From: Adiantum capillus-veneris
Taxonomy: Eukaryota; Streptophyta; Polypodiopsida; Polypodiales; Pteridaceae
NCBI GenBank assembly: GCA_014529385.2
Contig: CM043960.1
Location: 40,778,781 to 40,842,780, forward strand
Reading direction: 5' to 3'
Length of the DNA: 64,000 nt
The position numbers and the translations under genes were made by a program. The notes under the pieces are model-generated. The model had not been told where the DNA came from and made no database searches. It saw only the letters and a program-made list of their open reading frames with translations. This document shows positions 45,531 through 55,316 of this stretch, in pieces (the stretch's first letter is position 1; each line of letters begins with the position of its first letter).

Positions 45531-46674
45531 TGGGACACCATTGCGAATCAATGCCATTCGACTGACACACCTGGAGGAGGAAACAGTGGAGCCAATAATT
45601 ACGGTAAAAATGGGCAGCAATCAAGTTGAATCAACAACATTGCTTGATTCAGGAGCTCAAGCAAATTTGATCTCTTACGGGTTATACCAACAGCTCAAAG
45701 TCACATGTCAACTTCATCCTACTCCTCAAGTGCTGGAAAGTAGCACATCACACCCATTGAAAACATTGGGATGGACTATATTGCATGTACAGATACATCA
45801 ATATATTTATCCACACAAATTCTATGTGGTGACAGATGAAAGCACCCAACACCAAATGATGCTAGGGCAACCTTGGCAAAAAGCATACAATGTGCAGATA
45901 GATTGGAAAGCAAAGGCGGTCAAGATTCAACATGAACATGAACAACAGGTGATAGCTTTTGCTCAGCAATACAAGCATGATCAACTGCAAGCCATGCAAT
46001 CACTGGAAACAAAGCCAAAAGCACAAATGCCATCAAAGAACAACAGGAAACCCGAGACCAAAAATCAGGTAAAAGCCAACCATACTACTTACAGACAGAT
46101 GAAGTCAATGGCCACAATGCAAAAATCTAGGCTACCAAAACAAGGTAAACAAGTATGGATGCGGAATGATAGAAATGCAATGGCGGAAAAACAACAATGT
46201 AACAAACGGATTCCAACAAAGCAGATGGTTCAACCCCAAACCAAGGGCATAAAACAGATGTGGATACCAAAGACAATGTTTATCAATAATCCAAATGTCA
46301 CTCACATTTGGATACCAAAGCAAAAGCAAAAGGAACAACCTGCCGTACAAACAACAATGGAAGGCAGACAGCGGCATTTCAAAAAGGGAAACCGACGTAT
46401 GTGGATGCGGATGAAAGACAAACCAGTGGCAAACAAGAAAGACCCAAACCATCTACAAAAATCGGCAGCAACAAAATACCAATGGAAACCCAAGGCCATA
46501 AGGCCCATAGCCATTACATCCCAACCAATTCTATCCTTCGACACAGCTACGACTCCATCAACAGTGTCGGCAAAGCAATTGTCTCTTGCCAAAAAGACAA
46601 TTAAACAGAGAGCAGTAGAGTTACAGCTGTTACTTGCAAAGAAAGCAAGAAACCTCGACGGAGAATGCCAATAA
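45370..46674 (+). CDS. Second retropepsin (PR2) with W-x-P-K basic tail, downstream of integrase
   Basis: This is the longest uninterrupted ORF downstream of integrase in this element (434 codons). Residues 75-187 form a retropepsin-like domain: PIITVKMGSNQVESTTLLDSG with catalytic D93-S94-G95-A96, the central strands, then MMLGQPW (163-169) and YNVQIDWKAKAVKI. Residues 190-380 are rich in K, Q and M and carry spaced tryptophan motifs: QVWMRND (W263), QMWIPKT (W298), HIWIPKQ (W314), RMWMRMK (W345) and YQWKPKA (W372). The first 60 residues overlap the integrase tail in another frame, so the true start is uncertain. It may be translated by frameshift from pol or from a subgenomic RNA. Substrate and role are unknown. 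Confidence 0.75.
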   Translation: MSTEEALSTTHTGDAPTNSSRKTKNEGKTESTGGSSSRSTRTHCKKTASATTTSGTPLRINAIRLTHLEEETVEPIITVKMGSNQVESTTLLDSGAQANLISYGLYQQLKVTCQLHPTPQVLESSTSHPLKTLGWTILHVQIHQYIYPHKFYVVTDESTQHQMMLGQPWQKAYNVQIDWKAKAVKIQHEHEQQVIAFAQQYKHDQLQAMQSLETKPKAQMPSKNNRKPETKNQVKANHTTYRQMKSMATMQKSRLPKQGKQVWMRNDRNAMAEKQQCNKRIPTKQMVQPQTKGIKQMWIPKTMFINNPNVTHIWIPKQKQKEQPAVQTTMEGRQRHFKKGNRRMWMRMKDKPVANKKDPNHLQKSAATKYQWKPKAIRPIAITSQPILSFDTATTPSTVSAKQLSLAKKTIKQRAVELQLLLAKKARNLDGECQ

Positions 46675-46822
46675 GCATCTTGCTTATTCCCTTCTCTTGC
46701 ACATCATTAATTTTTCCATGCATTGACTGAGTATGCATAAAGTAGGGCCACATTAATCAGCCAGGCATTAGCACAACTTTTTCAACCTATGCACGGCACC
46801 TACTCCGAGGTGATACCTTGTC

Positions 46823-46855
46823 GTCCGGGAGGACTCTGTCTAGGAGGGGGGGAGG
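46823..46855 (+). promoter_or_regulatory. Element 2 internal stem and polypurine tract
   Basis: gtcc-ggga-ggac (46823-46834) forms a small stem, and aggagggggggagg follows at 46842-46855. It matches element 1 at about 33200-33231. It lies 6.3 kb upstream of the terminal polypurine tract and could prime a second plus-strand start, like a central polypurine tract. Confidence 0.6.
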
Positions 46856-46856
46856 C

Positions 46857-48451
46857 ATTCTAGAGGCACTCTCAAATGTGGAAACAGTGACAGAAATAGC
46901 AAAAAAGGGAATGCTTTTTGACTATTTTAAGGGTTGTTGTATGATTGCGAAATTTTTTGGAGTAACCCAAGTACATATGCCCTTATACAACATAAAGCTA
47001 TAGGTATATGGGGCCAAACGCCAAATCAAGCCCCTAGGTGTGTGTATATAAGTAGAAATAGCCATTTTTCAGGCAAAATATTGGTAAAACGGAGAAATCC
47101 GGCCATAAAAATTGCATGTGAGTGTATATAATGTGTTGCGGTGATGTTTGTGATATATTATGATTTTTGGGGATTTTCTGGGTTTTATTTGCTATTTTCC
47201 TTTTAATTTTGCTAATTTTCAGCAAAAAAAATTCAAAATTACAAAAAGCAGGTGAAAAACAGTCGTAATGAAAAACAAAAAATATGGGGATGACCAGTGA
47301 CTATAGGACAACCTATGGTACAATGGGGGTGCAATTATGAGACTGGAGCGGAAAGCGTGTTTTGCCGAAATGCCAAATTTCTGGTAAACAGAGCAAATGG
47401 AGTCCAAATCAAGAAATTTTTGAGCCTAAACCGCATCTCGCAAGAAGATAGGAGCACATGTCAAATTTCATGAAAAGTGGTTCAGGGACCCTCATTATAA
47501 GAAATTTTCACCCCATTTTTATCTCATTCTCACTACTGACTTTGTGGAGAGAGCTTCTGCCACCTAGAGCGGATCGACCTTCCAGCAGATTCTACGATGC
47601 GCACGTCTACCCGACCAGCTCCAGACATGAGAGGTAGGCTCACCACCTTGAGCTTTTCGCGCATGTTTGTCATTATGTCGCGAAAACTAGCGTAGGGGTC
47701 ACACACAAAGCGAGCGGTAGAGACCTACAAGTAGAGACGGCAGCCTAACGGCTAACCCAAAAGCAACAAGACTTCATCGGCAGCTTACGCTAGTCTAGGA
47801 GACCATTCCTGGATAACCAAAGGCAGTGGGAAACCATCGGGAAAAACCCTAATTCACAGAAACCCGCAAGAGGCCACCAAATGGGAAATCGGTGAAACGG
47901 TGACCAAATGCTACCAAAATTCATGGGTAGGAGCATCTCGACATGCTCGACAAGTCTATATGACCCGCATGACCAAAAAGTGACCCAAAGCAGCACTAAA
48001 CCTCAGAAACGACATAAGACACACAAAGCGTCAAAATGCACTTGCGGCCAAACCGCAAGTCCGTTTGCCACCAAACTTCACGAGCGGCTTTCCTAGACCA
48101 TCAACAACCAAGTCCTATGGTGGTAGACCACCACAAATCATCAAAGGTATGTAAACGCAACCACGGGTGCTTCTAGAGCGACAAATTGCCAAATAGAGCT
48201 TCGGTGCAGCCAAAGTCGACGAAAACCATACGGCAAGGATCCCCAAGGGATCGGGAAGCTATGGAGACCAACATCGAGAAATTTCATCGCCAAAAAGCAC
48301 TCCAAAAGTCAGAAAATGGCTCGGAGGCTCTAAAGTCCACACAGGGAGTTATACTCTATCCATTTGACTTTTTGTTGAAATTAGGCTCAAAAGGGACTTA
48401 GGGGGGCAAAGGGCAAGCACTGGGAGCACCAGCACTGAAAAAATCACCAGG
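46857..48451 (+). other. Element 2 spacer between PR2 and second palindrome array
   Basis: No recognised gene is present. The segment begins just after the internal polypurine tract, where an LTR would be expected in a simpler element, and contains a TATA-like gtatataagtag at 47045-47056. At 48420-48451 the phrase ggagcaccagcactgaaaaa...ccagg resembles the DNA just before the first palindrome array (about 35655-35694). This suggests that a leader was duplicated. Small ORFs at 47908-48401 carry no family signature. Confidence 0.5.
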
Positions 48452-49329
48452 AGACATCCTACGCGTAGGATGTCTCAAGGGCACTTTTTGGCACAGACTC
48501 CGACATTTTTTGTCATGCACATGTTTTGAATGACATTTACAAGCCATACACCAAGTTTCATCACATTTGGACCAAGTTTGACCTCATATGCATGGAAAAA
48601 CGCAAAGTTATGGCATAGAGGCAATAATGGACCAAAGACCTACCAAATCTTGTCCAAATCCCACGAAACTTGCACAACACATTCACCAACATATCAGCAA
48701 ACAATCTGTGTGGTCAGGGAGAAAAAATGATGAAATAGACATCCTACGCAGAGGATGTCTAATGGACCTTTTTGGCTTGCAAAGGATGTTTCATCATTCC
48801 AGATCCAATTACCTCATCATCAAGAGCCCATATGTCAAGTCTGAAGCAATTCTAATCACTTTTGACCCCCAACACATTCAAGATACACTTTTTGAGCCCT
48901 AAAACACCTCACAGAGCCCTACAAGCATCAAATCTTGTCCAAATTCAAATCCAAGAACATGGCCATGTTCCATAGGCCAAGGACAACCCACAGAACAAGT
49001 TTCATGTCATTTTGATGAAAAAGACATCCTACGCGTAGGATGTCTTCAGCATAAATTTAGCCTTCTGTGCAAAGAATGACATCATGGGAGCCAATACCAT
49101 GGTGCAATGAGCCCATATACCAACTTTCAACCCATTTGGACATCAATTGCTACCTATGATGGACATTCTACCCAAATTGTGACCTAAAGCCTGAATCAGT
49201 CCAAAAATCCACTTTTTGATAGCCAAAGTCAAATCCAAGCCTATAGCCATGTTCCATGAGCCTTACACTACCTGCATGTCAAATATGAACCAATTCTGAT
49301 GAAAAAGACAATCTACGCGTAGGATGTCT
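48452..49329 (+). promoter_or_regulatory. Element 2 second palindrome array, period 285 bp
   Basis: Motifs begin at 48452, 48737, 49022 and 49306: spacings of 285, 285 and 284 bp. Those at 48452 and 49022 are perfect 24-bp palindromes with left arm AGACATCCTACG. The one at 48737 keeps 9-bp arms around a changed centre, and that at 49306 has one mismatch and one T-G pair. Units share phrases such as caagtttcat-acatttgga, cttgtccaaat and, before three motifs, gatgaaa. The array ends 165 bp before the distal ORF start at 49495. Confidence 0.85.
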
Positions 49330-49494
49330 AGATGGAAAATTTTGGCCAGATTTGCACTGTGAGCACATGCACAACTTCACAAGTTCCTTTTAGGCTGTAA
49401 TTTCAATTTTCAAGTCATTTGGATAAGTAAAACTCAGTTTCGCAGCTAATATGGAAAAAACGCTAACTTTGGATTACTGAGTGCAACAGGATCT

Positions 49495-52400
49495 ATGGCA
49501 GCCTCGAAGTCACCGGAAAAGAAGAAAAGAATGACAATCAAAGATTATCTGGACGAGGTGGAACCTTTTTTCATTCCAGAGGGAACACTAAAGCCCACCA
49601 ACACCTAGATACAAGAAGATCTATTAGAGTCAAACAACCTAAAGATATACCAAGGAGTGTTCAAAGACAATGAAGGCAATGTAATAGAGCTGCCAATGCT
49701 GCCAAGAGAGCTCAATGAATTTGTACGAAGCAAAATGGCCGGCTACTTGGAGAAAATTGACCTCCATAACTACTTCGAAGCAATACCAGCAGGGGTGGAC
49801 ATCAAAAGAGTATGGGAGTTTGTAACAAGAATCAAAGAGGATGGAGTGGCCAAGGTGACAGATTTACAAGGCAGACCAGATATAGAGATCATAATCACGG
49901 AGCGGGTTGTAGCCCATGCACTTGACCTCTCCAATGAGGGGGACAGTGTAACAAAAAGAAGGGATGAAGTCAAGGTGTACAAGGAGAAAAAGGCAAATTA
50001 CACCTTTGAAGACATTGCCAACCCAAAGGTGGCAATAATGAGCCAGTTGTACAACCAGTACTTCCACATGTTCACTAAGAGGCCACAGAAGTACAGGATG
50101 CCGCCAGGTGCAATTGCCACAGCGTTTACTTGGGCAATGACAAAAGGCACCCCAAAGATAATCAACTATGCGGCATACATACATGACAGCTTGGTAAAGA
50201 TGAGCAACAAAAAGCCAACCTACATAGTGCCAGGAGAACTGATCACCAAGGTGGTATATGGGGCACTACACGCTAAAGGAAGGTGGCCTGATCCCCCATC
50301 TCAGAATGATTGGCTGAGAGTAAAAGAAGACAAGGAAGATGAGCCGCAAAGGGCACCAAGGGTGGCTACGATATTGAAGAGACGGATGGAGCCAGTTGAA
50401 GACGAGCAACCCGAGCAGAAGAAAGGAAAGAAGGAGTTTGCTCAAGTGCCGGCCAAAGAAACCAGGTCTCAGAAAGCAGCAAGGCTCGAGAGGCTGATGG
50501 AGAGTTTCCGAGCAGAAAGAGCCCTCAAGGGTGATTTAAACGAACTCTGGAAGCCATCTCTCGAGTCTATGTCCGGATCTTCCCGAAGAGTGCAAAGGGA
50601 CCGCTTTGAAATTTATATCAAGAATTTCGAGATTCTTGATGCTGCAGCGGAAAACATTCCCCATGTCCCTTTCACAGAGGAGGAAGTAGAGCAGATAAGG
50701 CACAAACTGCTAGATGAACAGGAAAGCCAAGAAAGAGAAATAAAAACAAAAGCAGACAGGGACTTAAAGGGCAAATCGGCAGCTTTACCAGAGAGCCCTA
50801 AACCCAGCCCACAGCCATCTCCACCGCCCTCACCACCTCCCAGCAGCCCTCCACAAGAAGATAATGCAGCTGAGGACAAACAAGACGAAAGGCAAGAAGA
50901 GAAGCAAGAGCAAAGGCAGGAACCTGAGCCAAAGGAAGAGGCCAAGCCTGAGTCTGAGCAAAAAAGATTAGATGAGGCCTACGACGCATTTTTGGACGTG
51001 CTAGCTGCAGGCTATACAAAGGAAGAAGCCGCCACAGTCGCATTCGACTTGGCAAGAATAGGGCATAAAGAACAGATGCAAGGCATCTGGCTAGTGGAAC
51101 TAAAAGAAATTGCTACAGACACTGATGACCTGCACCCGCCCTCCAATGACTGGGACGTGGTGATGACAAAACTAGGCGGAATTGCGAGCACAATCCATGG
51201 CTTTAAAGAAAGAGATGATAACTCTTAAAGCTGCCGAAGAAAAGACTAAAATGGAAAGGGATTCTCTGCAGGCACAAAGCCAAGGGCAAAAAGAGAGAGA
51301 AGCTGACCTCCAGGCCAGCTTGGCAACGGCTCTACAAAACTGCCAAGCAATGAAAGAAGCAAATGAGGCAGCAGCAAAAAGAATGCAAGCAGCTGAAGAA
51401 GAGTGTCTGCAGCTCAGCAAGTCATTGCGAGATGCCGAAAGAAAAAGGGATAATCTGACACTACAGCTGGCCGAAGAATCGAAAGAAGTAGAGGCCATGA
51501 GAAATGCTAAGGAAAAAGCAAAGATAGAACAAGAAGCAAGCCTGGATGAAATCCTTGAGCTCAAGGACCAATTAAAAGTCAAAGATCAAACCATCCAGAG
51601 GCTGCGAGCATCATCTGCTAGAGTTAGAACTACAAGCTCGACTCAAATCATTTCCGAGAGTCAAATATATGAAGAGCAAATGCACAAACTTCAGAAGGAG
51701 TTGACTCTTGAGAAAAAGCAGAGGTTAATGATGGCTGAAGGTTCTATCGTAATGCAAACAAGAATGGAGGAGGGCCAAAAAGCCCTGCAAGAAGAAGTGG
51801 AAAGCATAAAGAAAAAGCTCGAGGAGGCGGAAAGAGTAAACGCTGAACTTAATGACCTCCTCGTGAATATGGGCGGACAAGGTGAAGCGGAAAAGCAAAC
51901 ACTCCTCAGGAAAATTGAGGAGTTGAAAGGCCAGCAAGGAGGAGAGGTAGAAAGCTCAGGGCCAGCTGCCAATGAAGGCATCGACCTCGAAAATGTCGCA
52001 GAACTTGTGGACACACACATGCAAGAGGAAAGCATAGCAGGATCCTCTCAAGAGCCACAAGATCTAACACAAGAAGAGGAGGAAAAATTGCGTAAGGCAA
52101 TAGAGGCAGAGCTAAGAGAAAGCACAAAGGAAGCCTTGGAATGGGAGCAGAGGGTATTCAAATCTATGACCATTCAGAAGATCGACGCCAGCAATATCAG
52201 GCGCGAGTGGCTTCAACCCTCTCTCCCATATCCATTGCTGACATATGAGGCAGCAACAATAAACAAGCGGATCAGAGAAGAGGAGCAGAGGGTATTCAAA
52301 CCTATGACCATTCAGAAGATCGATGCCATCAATATCAGGTGCGAGTGGCTTCAACCCTCTCTCCCATATCCATTGCTGAAATATGAGGCAGCAACAATAA

Positions 52401-53079
52401 ACAAGCGGATCAGAGAAGAGCCAACGGAACCTCTCTACAATGCAGACACCTCCAAGCCAGAAGGAGTTAAGCTTATAGTGGATTCTCAGCCAAAGTGGAG
52501 GAAGTCTTGGCTTACCAAGTACCCACAATACCTAATCCACTTGGTAGAGGCACCTAAACATATCAGAGACAACCTCAGTTTCTGTCCTCTACCAAGGGTT
52601 AGGACGTGGAAGGCACAAGAAATTTTGCAAAGAAGCCAACCCACTTGGCTGAATTACCCAAAGCTGTCAGGTGTGAAGGTAGGTGAGAGAATAAGTGTCC
52701 AATACATGGTGAAAACCCTAATGGGCGCCATAAAGTTGTTCACTGGCGCACCTGACCTTACATGCATTATGATGAGAAAAATCTGCAGAACCATCCTAGC
52801 AGTGTTCGAGACCTTCAAGCCAGGCTAGGTGACCGACAACATATTCTTCTTCCAGGATACATACAGATGTGCTTATGATCTGTCAGGTCAGCCTTCCAAG
52901 GAGGTGATACATGCGCTGTATCAAAGAATCATGTTTCTACCATCTATCACCTCCAGGATTTTGAAGAAGCATTTTATACAGGGTTCTTCACCATGAATAC
53001 AGATATCTTTGGCCCAACAATGCTGAACCTACACGCCAGGTACGAATCACTGCTAAAGATGCGGGAAACGATAAGATGA
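49495..53079 (+). pseudogene. Element 2 distal ORF, about 1,190 codons, coiled-coil protein
   Basis: The ATG at 49495 (MAASKSPEKKKRMTIKDYL) shares the frame of the ORF that runs to 51228, with a TAG at 49606-49608. The first block is globular: WEFVTRIKEDGVAKVTDLQG, VVAHALDLSNEGD, then YFHMFTKRPQKYRMPPGAIA. A proline/glutamate-rich linker (about 50790-50960) follows. A frameshift at 51182-51228 leads into a 548-codon reading with a heptad-rich coiled coil over about 300 residues. A 46-residue tandem duplication follows (52145-52282, 52283-52420) and then EWLQPSLPYPLL-containing globular sequence. TAG at 52826-52828 and a late frameshift precede the likely natural stop near 53079. Layout matches the Gypsy-A distal ORF. 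No membrane segment or signal peptide is seen, so an envelope role is not supported. Confidence 0.75.
52145..52420 (+). repeat. In-frame 138-bp tandem duplication in distal ORF
   Basis: Two adjacent 138-bp copies (46 codons each, starting gagcagagggtattcaaa) differ at only a handful of bases. The duplicated peptide begins EQRVFK-x-MTIQKIDA and ends NKRIREE. Confidence 0.93.
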
Positions 53080-53095
53080 AGCAGCTGATCAAGGC

Positions 53096-53130
53096 CATGT
53101 CGGGGACGACATGAACAAGGAGGGGAGGGA
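53096..53130 (+). promoter_or_regulatory. Element 2 pre-PPT stem-loop and polypurine tract
   Basis: CATGTCGGGGACGACATG (53096-53113) is a 6-bp stem with a 6-nt loop. aaggaggggaggga (53117-53130) directly abuts the 3' LTR and is the plus-strand primer site. Confidence 0.85.
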
Positions 53131-54167
<1,037 letters not shown>

Positions 54168-54340
54168 TAGACCTATAATGACAAAAACAGATGCTGCATC
54201 TGACCATGGATATGAAGGACATAAAGTTCGTCATCAATTATGATTTTCCTAAATCATGTGAAGGCTATGTACGTCAAATTTGACGAACAAGACGAGCTCG
54301 TGCAAAGGCTACATTCTATAATTTCTTTACATCAGCAAAA
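54168..54340 (+). pseudogene. Captured DEAD-box RNA helicase fragment, part 2
   Basis: Reading on from the tagac duplication gives PIMTKTDAAS, then after a frame change MKDIKFVINYDFPKSCEGYV, RQI-stop-RTRRARAKATFYNFFTSA. These correspond to motif V (TDVAARGLD) and motif VI (HRIGRTGRAG) of DBP2/DDX5-type helicases, with key residues altered. With element 2 removed, this continues part 1 (34450-34865) at the F-K-S-G-K-S-P-I-M position of the family. No intron is seen at this point, consistent with capture from RNA, though the fragment is too short to prove that. Confidence 0.85.
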
Positions 54341-54376
54341 TGACAACAAATCCTGCACTGACATCGACAACCAGGT

Positions 54377-54411
54377 CATGTCAGGGACGACATGAATGCT
54401 GAGGAGGAAAG
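54377..54411 (+). promoter_or_regulatory. Element 1 pre-PPT stem-loop and polypurine tract
   Basis: CATGTCAGGGACGACATG (54377-54394) forms the same stem-loop as in element 2. The purine tract gaggaggaaag (54401-54411) abuts the 3' LTR. Confidence 0.82.
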
Positions 54412-55316
54412 TGTTGACAACAGGGTCAACGCAGACATAACTCAACAAAGCCTTATTTTTTGAGAGTTATGAAATTTTGCGAAGGGTAGTCTAGTTGCAG
54501 AAGCCAAGGTGCAATGGCACTTTCAAATTGTAAATACAAATCCCTTTAACCCCTCAAACTCTATTTTAGGTTCAACCTAAGGTGACCTTAGTATATAAGG
54601 TACCTAGGTCATTTTGTAAGAGAACTTTTATCATAATCAAGTTTTAAGCTATCGTCTATTGTGTGTGAGAGAGGAAGAGAGAGAGTGTGAGCTTCATCCT
54701 GGCACTATTCCCCGCTTGTTCATCACGCTAGAGAATCGAGTGCACCATTGTGGTAGCCTCGATAAGAGCTACGCGACAAGGCCAAGCATTCCTCGTGGAA
54801 TGGAGCATACGTGCTCGCGCATCTACAAGCTATTTGTGGCTGTAAGTATATCAAACGATGTTTGTTTTCTGCCCGCAAGTAGTCCTTAGAATCGTGGCAA
54901 CATAAGCTAGGCATAGGTACTCACAGATTTCAGTTTCGGATACTTTTAAAATTATCTTTATACGTGATTGTTGAAGATGAGTTTAGAGCTAGGATTTTGG
55001 GTGTAGAGACTTAGGGACACGTGTATCCTTGTGAGGGGATGGTGTTCCTTCAGTTTCGTACAATTCCGGTATGGTTTAGTGAGTTTCCTTCCGTTTGTGT
55101 GTATGTGGCTTAGGTGGTGTAGTTGAGAGAATTTAGATTCTAGTTGTGGTTTAGTTGGCCTTCCAGAGTGTTGTATGTGTAGGATGGTTTCAGCCTGACA
55201 AGCTAACAAGATTTCCTCCGTGTGCCTAATGTGTCATCTGTGTCTTCGATTGACATTATGTTTATCTAGGTTGTGTTGCATGCACGTTATGGGTGGTGTG
55301 ATTCGCTTCCGCAATA
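54412..55316 (+). repeat. Element 1, 3' LTR
   Basis: The LTR is 905 bp, TGTTG to CAATA (terminal C to T), homologous to 25042-25936 along its length. TATATAA lies at 54592-54598. It is followed by gtaat, against gtgat at the 5' side. Confidence 0.9.

Noticed and set aside
45370-46674. PR2 ORF as a captured host aspartic protease (DDI1-like)
   Set aside because: Sequence signatures and position are retroelement-like and no ubiquitin-like domain is present; host capture is not excluded without a tree.
26481-49329. CRISPR-like regularly spaced palindromic repeats
   Set aside because: Repeats are 24-bp full palindromes 125-392 bp apart inside LTR retrotransposon leaders of a plant; CRISPR spacers are 25-50 bp and the context is wrong.
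50613-52528. Minus-strand ORFs of 70 to 138 codons opposite the distal ORF
   Set aside because: Antisense shadows of the plus-strand coding sequence with no independent signature.
49495-53079. Distal ORF as an envelope gene
   Set aside because: No signal peptide, transmembrane helix or glycosylation-rich ectodomain; the protein is charged and mostly coiled coil.
54659-54889. 76-codon ORF in the element 1 3' LTR
   Set aside because: Chance ORF within an LTR; not kept in the paired LTR.
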